Below, piece after piece: positions 1 to 9,878 of a DNA stretch of 54,661 nucleotides. The stretch is from Bacteroidota bacterium (GTDB lineage: Bacteria > Bacteroidota > Bacteroidia > Bacteroidales > JACABE01), in the NCBI GenBank assembly GCA_013377005.1, contig JACABE010000028.1, positions 2,727-57,387 of the forward strand, in the 5' to 3' direction. The position numbers and the translations under genes are program-made. Under the pieces are notes generated by a model. That model was given only the letters and a program-made list of their open reading frames with translations, was not told the origin of the DNA and did no database searches. The number at the start of each line of letters is the position of its first letter. Within the stretch, counting starts at the first letter, position 1.

Positions 1-190
1 GCTTTGCCCCGCTTTTAATATGTTCATAATAGTAACAATCGGCATTTACTTCTTTGACGAATCTTTTCTCGATAAGCTTGAAGCCATGAGTTACTGTTTG
101 GCTTTGCATCGGAAGAGCAAAAGAAAAAATGGAGATTAGTGTCAGGAGAGATAACCTTGACAACAAGCGAAATAATTCCTTTTTTTTCAT
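1..190 (-). CDS. M16 family metallopeptidase, N-terminal fragment (cut by window edge)
   Basis: An open frame starts at ATG 188-190 and runs off the left edge (63 codons visible). It opens with a lipophilic signal peptide (KKKELFRLL...LLTLISIFSFALPMQSQT) followed by a segment containing HGFKLIEKRF and DCYYYEHIKSGAK. A short 'HGF.L....... A..YYYEH.KSGA' block just after the leader is how insulinase/presequence-protease type M16 zinc peptidases begin, before the HxxEH site that would lie outside this window. It would be a secreted or periplasmic peptidase. It overlaps the 3' part of the upstream same-strand gene by about 167 nt in another frame, which is unusual. Identification rests on a short stretch, so it is moderate. 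Confidence 0.6.
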   Translation of the reverse strand, partial: MKKKELFRLLSRLSLLTLISIFSFALPMQSQTVTHGFKLIEKRFVKEVNADCYYYEHIKSGAK

Positions 191-2084
191 GGTGAAGTAG
201 TTTTAAGAATATACATATTTTATGGTTTAATGTTTTGCAATTCCGGAGATATATATGAGATATGCTATCAAATACATAATCATTCCACTTTTTCAACATT
301 TTTTCATTTTCGCCAACATTCACTTCTTTAATATACTTTTCTGAAATTGTATTTAGATTTTCAATGGTATTGTTATAAATTTCGTTAATCTGAGATATTT
401 TAAGATTGCCAACATTAAGTTTGTCCTGCATTGTTCTTCTTTCTATCTCCCAGATATCAAAATAAATATTAAAAAAAGCATTAGAGTAAAAATTAAGAGG
501 TAGATGATAATAGGTCTGTTCGTTGTCGAAAATTGTGTATGTTTTGCAAAGTATCGAATCGCCAGATTCAACAATGTCAAGCATAATTTGAACTTTTAGA
601 TTGTATAAATCACTCCTGATACTTGAGTTAATTTTTTCTTTGGAGTAAGTTTTAAAATTATCACTGTTTATCTTTGGCACTACACGTTTATGTGAGTTCC
701 AAAAAGGGTAAAAAAAATCGAAATGTCCTTTAAGTGAATCTCTGCCGGGGAGATATCCTAAAAAATTGCTACTGTAATTTCCTTCCCTATAGTTTATAAG
801 TTCACCCTGATTAGACAATAATCCGTATTCCTGCTTTTGTTTTTCAGTCTGAAGTAGAATATTATTGCTATTCCAAAAAGCTTCATTATAAGGAATAAAG
901 GAGATTTTGTTGTAATCATCCCTACCAAAAAGTTTATCGGTATATTCGAAATAAGGGAGAATAAACGGCTTGTCGTAATCATAAAAATACATGATACTTT
1001 TTGATTTGATTTCACTTGTCATATTTTTCATGTAAAGGAAAATAGTGTCTTTTCTGCTGTGATAGGTAATACTGTAGTTAAAAATAAAATGATCGGGAAC
1101 AATCAGTTCTTCATCATTTTTATAGGTATTGGTTATATCGAAAGAAACATTATAAATAGAGTCTCTTGGAAATTCAGGTAGAAACGGATGTACAGCAGTA
1201 TTTTCTGCTTTAAGATTTATTTTTAATAAATTAAAAGTTTGACTTTCTATCCAAGCTTCACCACTAAAAGAATTATTATTCTTATTTTTGGGATGAAACT
1301 TAATATTATAATATTTACCATCAAAATAAGAAAGCTCAACGAAGAATTTCTTTCTCAATTCTCTTTTGTTTAACTGAAAAGGTATTTCCGGGAACATTTC
1401 ATTATCTTTGGTCATAGATATTTCACAGATTGCTTTTGATGAACCCATATTTAGAAAATAATTATCGTTTGAAGCAAGAGCGGTTCTTCCATTCTTAAAA
1501 CCCAATTCATTAACACTACTTCCTTTTAGTTGAGCATTATAATAACATTCTAGGAGTTCAACTGGCTTTTCTATCTGCAATTGTGCAGTATCAATTTTTA
1601 AACTTGTCCAACGATTATCTATAGGGTATTCAACTGAAAGTAATTTTGAGCGCGTTTCCAAACCAAAATATAATTTGGCCGTTCGTTCTGCTTTATTTTT
1701 CAATAAATTTTTTCTGCATTTTTCGATAATATCATACAGATATTCGTCATTTGAATGGATAACGACTTCTTTTAATGTAAGTTCTTTTTTCTGTAATAAG
1801 ATTTCTTTTTTCTGCATCAGTATAGATGCTTCAACCGACTTTGGTTCATATCCAATATAGGAAAACAACAACACATCTGTTTTAGCATTAACAGATATAC
1901 TGAATACACCCTCTATATTTGTGATTGTTCCTCTTTTGGTCCCTTTTATTGCAACATTGCAAAAACCCAAAGCTTCTTTCGTCTGCAAATCTTTTACAAT
2001 CCCTTTTACAGTGGTTTGTGTGAAACCTGCAAGCGAATAAAAAATAAAAAAGATTAATAAAGTTAATTTTTGAATTTTATTCAT
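24..2084 (-). CDS. Secreted carboxypeptidase-like regulatory domain protein
   Basis: The 686-aa protein starts with a signal peptide (MNKIQKLTLLIFFIFYSLAGFTQ) and a CarboxypepD_reg-like beta domain at about residues 24-105 (TTVKGIVKDLQTKEALGFCN, then LFSYIGYEPKSV), as found at the N-terminus of many Bacteroidota outer-membrane proteins. The remaining 550 residues are beta-rich and resemble the large envelope proteins of this phylum that have no known activity. No TonB plug is seen. The last 55 or so residues (from LLHHEKKG) overlap the start of the M16 peptidase in a different frame and look unlike the rest. They are either a read-through tail or a frame shift near the A8 run at 180-187. Function unknown; envelope location is likely. 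Confidence 0.75.
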   Translation of the reverse strand: MNKIQKLTLLIFFIFYSLAGFTQTTVKGIVKDLQTKEALGFCNVAIKGTKRGTITNIEGVFSISVNAKTDVLLFSYIGYEPKSVEASILMQKKEILLQKKELTLKEVVIHSNDEYLYDIIEKCRKNLLKNKAERTAKLYFGLETRSKLLSVEYPIDNRWTSLKIDTAQLQIEKPVELLECYYNAQLKGSSVNELGFKNGRTALASNDNYFLNMGSSKAICEISMTKDNEMFPEIPFQLNKRELRKKFFVELSYFDGKYYNIKFHPKNKNNNSFSGEAWIESQTFNLLKINLKAENTAVHPFLPEFPRDSIYNVSFDITNTYKNDEELIVPDHFIFNYSITYHSRKDTIFLYMKNMTSEIKSKSIMYFYDYDKPFILPYFEYTDKLFGRDDYNKISFIPYNEAFWNSNNILLQTEKQKQEYGLLSNQGELINYREGNYSSNFLGYLPGRDSLKGHFDFFYPFWNSHKRVVPKINSDNFKTYSKEKINSSIRSDLYNLKVQIMLDIVESGDSILCKTYTIFDNEQTYYHLPLNFYSNAFFNIYFDIWEIERRTMQDKLNVGNLKISQINEIYNNTIENLNTISEKYIKEVNVGENEKMLKKWNDYVFDSISHIYLRNCKTLNHKICIFLKLLHHEKKGIISLVVKVISPDTNLHFFFCSSDAKPNSNSWLQAYREKIRQRSKCRLLLL

Positions 2085-2186
2085 ATTCTAATATTTATAA
2101 TAAAACTACAAGCATTTGTAAGTAATCAATTATATAGAAATCATTCTGTATTTTAAACTATCTTTATTCGCATAGGTTTAGTCAGT

Positions 2187-2849
2187 TTATTTATTCTGTT
2201 CGGTTTGCTCAATATTGCTATTTCCTATCAAAGCATGAGGTTTTTCACTAAATCTATCATTCATTAAATAGACTGTCAGAAAGATGAATGCTATAAAGGC
2301 AAACAAAATAAGAAATTGACTTCCTGACGTTTTTTGAATATCATGTTTTTGTTTAACTTCACAAACTTCACCGGGACAATATTGTACTTTATCTTTAAAA
2401 AAGAGTGGATAGAACAAACAGCCCAAACAAATTCCAAAAGCTGATTCAAAGAACAGGAATATTAGACAAATAAGACAAATAATTCCTGTAATAGCGCTAT
2501 AAGCATTTACGATAATAAAAAAGAAGAACATCGTAGCTGCCAATATAAATCCAATTATCCATGCAAACTTTTTTTGAGCGGCACCTACATATTCCGGCGT
2601 TTGATTTTGAACAATCAAACGAGCAAGAATCAAGGTTGGTGAATATTTAGGATTGATAAAAACACGAATTATAAAATCAGTTAAAAAAAAGCTTATTACA
2701 TACTTTATTGGAATAAAGTTCTCATTAAACAAAATAAACATTAAGGATATGAAGGTAGCTAAAAACAAGATTCCAGCTGCTGCCCTTATTTCCCGCTCAT
2801 TTAAAACAGGGATGTTGTATCCTTCGACGATTTCTCCAAATTTTTTCAT
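2187..2849 (-). CDS. DUF4395 domain membrane protein
   Basis: This 220-aa protein has a short cytoplasmic start (MKKFGEIVEGYNIPVLNERE) followed by four hydrophobic segments at about residues 24-44, 48-65, 92-115 and 118-150, then a C-terminal transmembrane segment near 180-197. The NEREIRAAA motif, the FINPKYSPT stretch and the FESAFGICLGCLFYPLFF block are characteristic of DUF4395. The family often sits near thioredoxin or rhodanese-like genes, and the GICLGC cysteines may be redox active, but no such partner is seen here. Function unknown; inner membrane. Confidence 0.8.
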   Translation of the reverse strand: MKKFGEIVEGYNIPVLNEREIRAAAGILFLATFISLMFILFNENFIPIKYVISFFLTDFIIRVFINPKYSPTLILARLIVQNQTPEYVGAAQKKFAWIIGFILAATMFFFFIIVNAYSAITGIICLICLIFLFFESAFGICLGCLFYPLFFKDKVQYCPGEVCEVKQKHDIQKTSGSQFLILFAFIAFIFLTVYLMNDRFSEKPHALIGNSNIEQTEQNK

Positions 2850-2939
2850 ATGATTTTTTTATTTTTTAATTTATTTAATATTATGATTTTTTACGTTGTT
2901 TGATGATATAAATCTTTCATTTTTAAATTGTATTTAGTT

Positions 2940-3398
2940 TTAAGCAATTGTTCTATTTATTATAGATGTTTGTAGTTCATGTGATATTTCTTTTGCAACT
3001 TTAATTATGAAATCTTTTTCTCCTGATATTAATTCAATGCTTTTATGAGATAAAACAATATAAAGTTTGTAAACATCATTAGTTTCAGTTCTAGTAATGG
3101 AAAGAACACTCATACTTTGAGTTTCTTTAGCTTTAATTATTTGAAGATTAATTAAAGAATTGATATTCTGCCAATCTCCTTTTCTAATTATGAAAAAGCC
3201 AAAGTATTTTTTTAGTTTTTTATTATCAGTATCTATTATTATTCCACTTTTTATAAAAAGACACAACAATGAAATTGCGAAAAACAAAATCCCTTTCCAG
3301 TCTAAAAGTATCATTCGCCAAATACCTACACCTAATAACATAACGCCTAAATAAATAAAGTTTGGCGGAAGTTTACCTGTTTTATAATTCATTATCAT
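2940..3398 (-). CDS. Small two-TM membrane protein, PH-like soluble tail
   Basis: The 152-aa product has two hydrophobic segments (about residues 13-30 and 33-52) followed by a roughly 95-residue soluble tail rich in beta strands (IIIDTDNKKLKKYFGFF, then VYKLYIVLSHKSIELISGEKD). The shape resembles small bacterial PH-domain-like membrane proteins, but no family can be named with confidence. It lies between the DUF4395 gene and the next membrane protein on the same strand. Function unknown. Confidence 0.6.
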   Translation of the reverse strand: MIMNYKTGKLPPNFIYLGVMLLGVGIWRMILLDWKGILFFAISLLCLFIKSGIIIDTDNKKLKKYFGFFIIRKGDWQNINSLINLQIIKAKETQSMSVLSITRTETNDVYKLYIVLSHKSIELISGEKDFIIKVAKEISHELQTSIINRTIA

Positions 3399-3448
3399 AG
3401 TTTAATTATTTTAATGGTTGATAATATGCTGTTGATAATTTTTCAATA

Positions 3449-3883
3449 TCATCTAACTTCTTTATATAATTTAGCCCCAACTATACCTGCCAATAATAAT
3501 TCACCCAAGCCCCAGATAGTTCCAATCACAGTTAATTTAAGTGGCATAAAACCATATACTACCATTGAAAAATTGCTTAAGAAATAAGTTAAAAACCAGA
3601 ATACAAATGATACCAATACTGCCGTTTTTATTCCAGCTTCAAATTTATCCTTTACAATAGCATATATAAATACAATAGAAACGCCATTAATAAACGATAT
3701 CAAGCTAAAGTATAACATAGCCATTTTGCTTAATGGAGGTAGATTTCGACTCGCTAGAACTAAATCAAAATCGTTGCCAACCACAGGAAGCATACTAATT
3801 GCACTTATATTGATTAACAAACCTGCAAGCATTCCACTTTTTAATACACTTTTTACATTAATCGATATTATTTCACCTTTCAT
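3449..3883 (-). CDS. Four-TM membrane protein of unknown function
   Basis: This 144-aa protein has four predicted membrane segments at about residues 14-32, 50-75, 84-108 and 115-138, with short loops. Its start lies only 6 nt downstream of the stop of the AraC-type regulator, so the two are probably co-transcribed and the regulator may control it. Proteins of this form are common beside AraC regulators in Bacteroidota. No catalytic motif is visible. Function unknown. Confidence 0.65.
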   Translation of the reverse strand: MKGEIISINVKSVLKSGMLAGLLINISAISMLPVVGNDFDLVLASRNLPPLSKMAMLYFSLISFINGVSIVFIYAIVKDKFEAGIKTAVLVSFVFWFLTYFLSNFSMVVYGFMPLKLTVIGTIWGLGELLLAGIVGAKLYKEVR

Positions 3884-3889
3884 TTTAAA

Positions 3890-4804
3890 TTAGTTTTTGA
3901 ATGTTAGATTTCTGTAATCCGTTGGTGAAACACCAATTTTTTTCTTAAAAAGTTTGCTGAAATTTTGCGGGTATTCATACCCAAGTTCATTAGCTATTTC
4001 ATTAATATTTTTATCAGAGTTAAGCAATATACTTTTTGCCTTCTCTAATAAATGATAATGAATATGTTCCTGAGCGTTTTTCCCAGTTTCACTTCTAAGC
4101 AAATCGCTAAAATAATTTGCTGAAAGATTCATTGCTTCTGCACAATATTTAACCGTTGGAATGCCATTGTTTTTTAGTTTTTGAGAGTTGAAATAATCTG
4201 TCAATAATTCTTCAAACCTTACAATAACATCTTTATTTTGATTGCTACGTGTAATAAATTGTCTTCCATAAAAGCGATTACAATAGTTTAACAGTAGTTC
4301 AATATTCGAAATAATAAGGTTGTGTGAGTAATGATCAATATTAGTATTATATTCATTTTCCATTTGTTTTAAAATAGAAAGTAATATTTGTTTTTCCTGA
4401 TCAGAAAGATGTAAAGCTTCGTTTTCGGTATATGAGAAAAAAGAAAATTCATTTATTTTTTTCCCTAAAGCTGAATTTCTAATTAATTCAGGATGAAAAT
4501 ATAATCCCCAGCCTTCAGTGCTTCCTTCTTCTTTTTTACGGTCAAAAGTTATTATTTGTTCGGGACCAGTACAATGCAAAGTCCCTTCTTTATGATCGAA
4601 AGTTTGCTTCCCATATAAAAAACTACAATGTTTTTTGAAATTTACAGAATAAAAACTGCAAATAAAACTACCAGATTCAGGAGCTTTTTTTACTTTCACT
4701 TTTGAGTAGTCAATAACAGTAACCAAGGGATGTTTTGGTTTTTCAAAACCTGCTATTTCATGCAGTTCGCTAATTGTTTGGACTTTGTAAATTATATTTT
4801 TCAT
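3890..4804 (-). CDS. AraC family transcriptional regulator
   Basis: The 304-aa protein has an N-terminal cupin-like sensing half (about residues 20-160) and a C-terminal pair of helix-turn-helix motifs (about 200-300). The second motif is classic AraC: NINEIANELGYEYPQNFSKL followed by FKKKIGVSPTDYRN. The first is TVKYCAEAMNLSANYFSDLL. It should bind DNA as a one-component regulator. The ligand cannot be told from sequence. It is tightly linked (6 nt) to the downstream four-TM protein, the obvious candidate target. Confidence 0.9.
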   Translation of the reverse strand: MKNIIYKVQTISELHEIAGFEKPKHPLVTVIDYSKVKVKKAPESGSFICSFYSVNFKKHCSFLYGKQTFDHKEGTLHCTGPEQIITFDRKKEEGSTEGWGLYFHPELIRNSALGKKINEFSFFSYTENEALHLSDQEKQILLSILKQMENEYNTNIDHYSHNLIISNIELLLNYCNRFYGRQFITRSNQNKDVIVRFEELLTDYFNSQKLKNNGIPTVKYCAEAMNLSANYFSDLLRSETGKNAQEHIHYHLLEKAKSILLNSDKNINEIANELGYEYPQNFSKLFKKKIGVSPTDYRNLTFKN

Positions 4805-5070
4805 TGTGTTAAATTTTCAAGCTACAAAGTAAATCAACTTTAGCTATATTGCAAATAGTCAAATTACAGTTTGTTGAATTCAAATTACTGCTAATAAAGA
4901 TGGACAAGCTATTATCGTATTTTGTTTGTTCGTTATTCATTATTCAAACTAATTACCACATTTGATTTTTATTAAAATGAATTCTAAATTGTATTTTATT
5001 TATTAAAAGTTAATTTAAAAAGAGAATAGTTTGAGTCCTGATCCTTCTCATTTTATTTCATACAAAGTGA

Positions 5071-7806
5071 TTAAAAATAAATCCGATACATTAAATTAGG
5101 AAAAAAACCAAATGCTGTCAAATAACCGATTTTGTTAGGTTTGTTTTCATCGTAGTATTCCGACATCCTGCTCTTATTGTCGGTAATGTTCATCAAATCG
5201 AGGAATATTTCGTGTGTGGCTTTAAGCCTGTTGAACTTATAACTTAACGATAAATTTATTTGAAAAATATTATCAAGTTTATTGTTGTAAGCATTTTTAT
5301 AATCCCAATATTTATTGTTTGCAGGGTCAACAGCTATATTTCCTTGAGCATCTCTCAGCAATGGAACAGATCTTTGCCCCCCTTCAAAAAAAACTTTTGC
5401 ATTTAAAGCAAGTGTTTGATTCTGCTTTTTGCCAAGCTTTTTAAATTCCTTTCCACACAATATATTGATTAAATAGTTATTATTGTATCTTGTATTTCTC
5501 CATACATTTTCTAAGGATTTGTATTTTGATTCGAACAAAGAGCCATTAATCAAAAAATAGTAATTATTATCAAAAAACCGCTCTAGGGTAACTTCTACTC
5601 CGTAGTTTTTCCCAATTCCTTTGTTTACTAATGCAACATATCTGTAATCGATTCCTTCGTTTATGGTTGAATAGTAACTTGTATCATTGTTTTCTACAGG
5701 TAAATTATACAGATATTGATAGTAGATATCAATCTTTGCCCTTAAATTTTCGGTGAAGCGTTTTTCATAACCCAGCACAAAATGATCTGCTTTAAGCAAG
5801 TCCAGATTTTTATTTGGTTCAATTACACTTCCATCGGCTTGCAATACTTTAGTAAAATAATTATGTACACTTTCCATTGTACTATGCTTGCCATATCCAG
5901 CATGTATTGAAGTTGTACTGTTTAACATCCAGTTTATTGCTATTCTGGGTTCAATTGCAGTTTTGTTGTTTAACAATATATTCGTATTATGCAATCCTGC
6001 AACAAAAGTAAATTTTTCGTTTAAACTGTGTTTCCAGCTTATGAAACTATTTATTGCACTAGCATTGTTGTTAAAATCTGTTACATCAAAAATAGCATTG
6101 GTTTCATTATTGAAAATACTTTGTTTATAATTATAGCTATATAAACTATATTTAATACCAATTTGAAATTTGTTTTTAGTATTGATTTTATTGTTATAGG
6201 TTATAGCTGCCCTATAGGTAGAATTAGTTATTCTGTTTTTAAAAGTATGTATTTTATTAGTTACCGAATCTTTGATAAATTCACCACTACTACCATATAT
6301 TCTTATAGTATCCGACTCAAAAATATCATCTTTAATTCCATTTCCAGAAAATGAAAGAGTTGTATTAATAAAGCTTTTTTTATTAATAGTTAAAGTATGT
6401 TTCATTCCAAGGTTCAATAGGTAATTAGACTTATCGAAATCTTTACTGATAAAAGCATTCGTTATTGTGCTACCGGGTGTCGATAAGCCTGTAGCTGACA
6501 TATTCTCCATTGAAACACCACTTAAACCTCCTAATCCAAAGAAAGTAAAAGTGCCTGATTTTTTTGTTGGCAAAACTAATTTAAAGCTTGCATCCTGATA
6601 ATCTAATGCTCCCGGAACATCAACCAAACCAAGTTTCTTAATCAAAGAAATTGCAGAATACCGATAATTTACAAGATACGAACCTGTGTAGCCTTTTTTA
6701 AAAGGTCCTTCCAGTGTTAAATCGACACCCATGATTCCAACACCCGCCATTGCTTCAAATTTTTCGTTATTTCCTGTTCTGAACTTTACATCATAAACTG
6801 CTGATAAAACATCGCCATATTCGGGCGAAAATGCTCCGGTATAAAAATCGGAAGTAGCCAATAAATTATTGTTTAAAGCAGTTAGTGCTCCAAATGATGC
6901 ATTTTGATCATCCATGTGATAGGGACTTAAAATCTCTACCCCTTCCAAACGCCATTGCATGTATTTGGGTGAATTGCCTCTTACAATGATATCACTGCTT
7001 CCATCAGGAGAAGCTGCAACACCGGCAAAGCTGCTAACTACCCGTGCAGGGTCTTCCATATTTCCGGTATAACGTTTTGTTTCTTCTAGGGATATAGAAT
7101 GTGTACTAAGAAGTGACATATCATTTATTGTCTCCCCTTTTTTCTTATCAGGTCTAATCACTAACTCTTTCAATGTTAAAACTGATTCTTGCATAATAAT
7201 ATTTAAGACGACTTCTTTACCTGAATTAACTTCAATATTTGAAATAATTTTAGGTTCATACCCCATATAAGATATTTGTAAGGAAATTCTACCTATGGGT
7301 ATCTTTTCCAATCTAAAATTACCGTTCAAATCAGTAACTGTACCAATTAACGGATCGGTATTGGGTATATGCACGCTTGCACCAATTAAAGGTAATTTGC
7401 TATCGGCATCTACTATTGAACCTCTAACTAATTGTGTTAAACTTCCGGGTATAAATGAAAGTGCTTTTGATGGGAAAAGCTGAACTTTATTTCCTTTCGC
7501 TTTATATCCAATTGGTTTTCCTTTAAAAATATTATCGAGAAATTCTTTTAATGTAATCGCTTTCTTCTGAAAGCTTACTTCATAATTAAGTGATATTTCG
7601 CTTGAGTAAGCAAATACAATATTTTCTTTTTGGCTAATCTGATCTAAAAGTGACTTTGCTGTTCCTTTATATTCAGGCACATTTATCTTGTGTTCAAGGA
7701 TTTCGTTTTGTGCATAACTTATCTGGAAGAAAAGTAAAAAACAAAAAAGTGAAATTAATTTATTTAATGAAGGATTTGAAAAAAATCGTGTCATTTTTGC
7801 ATACAT
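5071..7806 (-). CDS. TonB-dependent outer-membrane receptor with STN transducer domain
   Basis: The 911-aa product has a signal peptide (1-33, ending ISYAQ), an STN/secretin-like signalling domain (about 40-112), a CarboxypepD_reg-like domain (about 128-215, LVRGSIVDADSKLPLIGASV), a plug (about 235-340, with DIIVRGNSPKYMQWRLEGVE) and a large beta-barrel ending in the aromatic residue of LMYRIYF. The STN domain marks it as a transducer that reports ligand binding to an anti-sigma factor. The upstream genes encode that anti-sigma factor and an ECF sigma factor, so this is a FecA-type cell-surface signalling unit. The start overlaps the end of the anti-sigma gene by 47 nt; the second ATG (7794, MTRFF) is an equally good start. 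No SusD partner follows, so the substrate is unknown. Confidence 0.92.
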   Translation of the reverse strand: MYAKMTRFFSNPSLNKLISLFCFLLFFQISYAQNEILEHKINVPEYKGTAKSLLDQISQKENIVFAYSSEISLNYEVSFQKKAITLKEFLDNIFKGKPIGYKAKGNKVQLFPSKALSFIPGSLTQLVRGSIVDADSKLPLIGASVHIPNTDPLIGTVTDLNGNFRLEKIPIGRISLQISYMGYEPKIISNIEVNSGKEVVLNIIMQESVLTLKELVIRPDKKKGETINDMSLLSTHSISLEETKRYTGNMEDPARVVSSFAGVAASPDGSSDIIVRGNSPKYMQWRLEGVEILSPYHMDDQNASFGALTALNNNLLATSDFYTGAFSPEYGDVLSAVYDVKFRTGNNEKFEAMAGVGIMGVDLTLEGPFKKGYTGSYLVNYRYSAISLIKKLGLVDVPGALDYQDASFKLVLPTKKSGTFTFFGLGGLSGVSMENMSATGLSTPGSTITNAFISKDFDKSNYLLNLGMKHTLTINKKSFINTTLSFSGNGIKDDIFESDTIRIYGSSGEFIKDSVTNKIHTFKNRITNSTYRAAITYNNKINTKNKFQIGIKYSLYSYNYKQSIFNNETNAIFDVTDFNNNASAINSFISWKHSLNEKFTFVAGLHNTNILLNNKTAIEPRIAINWMLNSTTSIHAGYGKHSTMESVHNYFTKVLQADGSVIEPNKNLDLLKADHFVLGYEKRFTENLRAKIDIYYQYLYNLPVENNDTSYYSTINEGIDYRYVALVNKGIGKNYGVEVTLERFFDNNYYFLINGSLFESKYKSLENVWRNTRYNNNYLINILCGKEFKKLGKKQNQTLALNAKVFFEGGQRSVPLLRDAQGNIAVDPANNKYWDYKNAYNNKLDNIFQINLSLSYKFNRLKATHEIFLDLMNITDNKSRMSEYYDENKPNKIGYLTAFGFFPNLMYRIYF

Positions 7807-8776
7807 TTTTGGTGTTTAATAAAAGATTTAACTCATCCAAAACAGCTTCCAATGTCTGATTATCAAATGTTGTTGTTAGTAAAGGTATGCTACCTTGTTT
7901 GGGTTCAAAAACAAATACGCGCGAATACTGCTTTTGAAGCAAATTAAATGCATCCGTAATCGGAGTTTCGTTGAAATATAAAATTCCGGTTTTCCATGCC
8001 AGTAAATTCATATCCACATTTTTATCCTTTACAATTTTTTGCAGATCCGGATTATATGATCCCTGTTCGCCTGCAACAAGCTTAAGCCCGTTTTCTTTTT
8101 CGCCCGAATAAAAACTTACAACTCCTGTAACAACTGATACTTTTACTTTTCCCGATAATTCTGAATATACATTAAAACTTGTCCCTAATACTTCTGTGGT
8201 GGTTTTACAAGTTGTTATACTAAACGGCATTTTCTCATTTCGCTGAACTTCAAAAAATGCCTCACCTTTCAGCGTTATTTTCCGTTCTTTTATTCCAAAT
8301 TTCTTTGAAAAAGAGATTTCTGAATTTCCATTTAAGTAAACTTTCGAACCATCAGCAAGTGTATAAGCTTCATGTAACTTCATATCCTTACCGGAAATGG
8401 TAAGCTGCTGAGAATCGAAAACGACGATTTTAATCAGGAACGAAACACCCAAAAGAATCAGAAGCATTGCAGCATAACGTAAAAAAGTTCTCAACTGTAA
8501 TGTAATTGTTGAGCGCTGCGCTACTGGTAGTTCAATATAATCAGGTATTGCTTTTTCTTCTTTAACTTTTTTCAGCACCGATTCCCAATTCTTCTGTTGG
8601 TTAAATATATCGATAGATGTTAGTTGGTTAAGTTTTTTTAGTTGTTCAAAAGTTTCTGCATGCATATCAGAAGATTCAATCCAACGTTTAAAAAGACTTC
8701 GCTCATTAACATCAGCCGTATTCTCAATAATCTTGAGCAATATGGTTTCATCAATATGTTCCTTTGCTTTTTTCAT
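7760..8776 (-). CDS. FecR-type anti-sigma factor
   Basis: The 338-aa protein has a cytoplasmic N-terminal part (about 1-90), one transmembrane helix (about 96-117, within AAMLLILLGVSFLIKIVVF), a periplasmic FecR domain (about 125-225, with YTLADGSKVYLNGNSEISF and ITLKGEAFFEV) and a C-terminal DUF4974/STN-like domain (about 265-335). This is the standard Bacteroidota arrangement, in which the protein holds its ECF sigma factor inactive until the TonB receptor signals. It lies 44 nt downstream of the sigma gene and overlaps the receptor gene, so the three are one operon. Confidence 0.92.
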   Translation of the reverse strand: MKKAKEHIDETILLKIIENTADVNERSLFKRWIESSDMHAETFEQLKKLNQLTSIDIFNQQKNWESVLKKVKEEKAIPDYIELPVAQRSTITLQLRTFLRYAAMLLILLGVSFLIKIVVFDSQQLTISGKDMKLHEAYTLADGSKVYLNGNSEISFSKKFGIKERKITLKGEAFFEVQRNEKMPFSITTCKTTTEVLGTSFNVYSELSGKVKVSVVTGVVSFYSGEKENGLKLVAGEQGSYNPDLQKIVKDKNVDMNLLAWKTGILYFNETPITDAFNLLQKQYSRVFVFEPKQGSIPLLTTTFDNQTLEAVLDELNLLLNTKNVCKNDTIFFKSFIK

Positions 8777-8820
8777 CGCTTTCTAAATGTAAAACACTCG
8801 TTTCTTATTTTACCCTACAC

Positions 8821-9372
8821 TTATTTTATAAAATTTAATATTATGGCAATTGTTATAAGTAAATCTGCCAATTCTTTTCTTAAGAACGACAATGCTTTTG
8901 ATATATATTTTTCAACCGTTTTTTGTGATATATTCATTTTTTTTGCAATTTCGTGATATTTAAGTTTATCGTATTTGCTCAATACAATTGCTTCTTTCCA
9001 ATTTTCTGGTAGCTTATTTATAGCCTTGAGTATTCGGTTATTCTTTTCAGTTTCTACAATTAATTCTTCTGTTGGCTTTACTGCTTCATCAAAAGTATTT
9101 GCAACTGCTTCATTATATTTTTGCCTGATTTTAATATGCCTCAGATAATTGAGACTCGAATTGTGAACCGATTTATACAGATAAGCCTTATAATCAGAAA
9201 TATGCTCGATTTGCTCAAAATTTTGCCATACTTTAACAAACACATCCTGAACAATTTCTTCGGACTGGCTATAATCATTGATAAGCTTATACGAATGAAG
9301 CACCAGATAATGAAAATGTTCATCAAAAAAATGTTTAAAAGATTGCTCCGAATCAGATAAAGGCAATTTCAT
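8821..9372 (-). CDS. ECF RNA polymerase sigma factor (FecI-like)
   Basis: The 183-aa protein has a sigma region 2 (FKHFFDEHFHYLVLHSYKLI, QSEEIVQDVFVKVWQNF) and a sigma region 4 (NWKEAIVLSKYDKLKYHEIA, KKMNISQKTVEKYISKALSF). It is a small Bacteroidota ECF factor that should transcribe the receptor downstream, under control of the FecR protein encoded next. The start is placed at ATG 9370-9372 (MKLPLSDSEQ), not at the longer in-frame ATG at 9408. A TAnnTTTG -7 element at 9395-9402 would put the transcription start near 9388, inside the longer version. Confidence 0.9.
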   Translation of the reverse strand: MKLPLSDSEQSFKHFFDEHFHYLVLHSYKLINDYSQSEEIVQDVFVKVWQNFEQIEHISDYKAYLYKSVHNSSLNYLRHIKIRQKYNEAVANTFDEAVKPTEELIVETEKNNRILKAINKLPENWKEAIVLSKYDKLKYHEIAKKMNISQKTVEKYISKALSFLRKELADLLITIAIILNFIK

Positions 9373-9394
9373 ATTATCAATATGTATTGTTTTG

Positions 9395-9402
9395 CAAAGG
9401 TA
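9395..9402 (-). promoter_or_regulatory. -7 element of the ECF sigma operon
   Basis: Read on the minus strand this is TACCTTTG, a full match to the Bacteroidota TAnnTTTG -7 element, 23 nt upstream of the chosen ATG. A clear TTG at the right spacing is missing, so only half of the promoter is supported. Confidence 0.45.
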
Positions 9403-9408
9403 TAACAA

Positions 9409-9878
9409 TTTTTATAATCAGTATTGACAACTGAATAAGAGGTAAATAATGTTATAACAGATGAATCAAAATAGGTAAAACATATATTGTATTCAACAGA
9501 GCGTTTATACTCGAAATAATTTATCCCAAAAAGTTGAGGTTATTCAATTATTTTGAACATATATACTTTTTCAACCCGCAAAAATTTGGATGCAGTTATG
9601 TAAATAGTAAAAAATGAATAATAAAAATCTTAATCTATGCATATCAGACGAACCTAAGTGAGTTCTCGGATTCACAAGATACTCAACAAAGGTCTTGCAT
9701 TAAAGTAAATAGAATCATAAAATCTATAACAAAAAATAGCTATATGATTAAACAAGTAAATAAAAAAACAGTCGAAAACTCTCAAGTAAAAAAACACAAG
9801 ACTTCGAATGTTTTTTGTTAAGCATATAAACACCTCTTTTTGTTTAATGAAGGCTTATTTTTTGCGTAATATTAGTAT
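9409..9878. other. Intergenic region without recognisable gene
   Basis: About 470 nt of AT-rich sequence between the sigma factor gene and the small barrel gene. I see no ORF with coding character, no tRNA and no strong hairpin. It probably holds the sigma operon's upstream control region. Confidence 0.5.
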
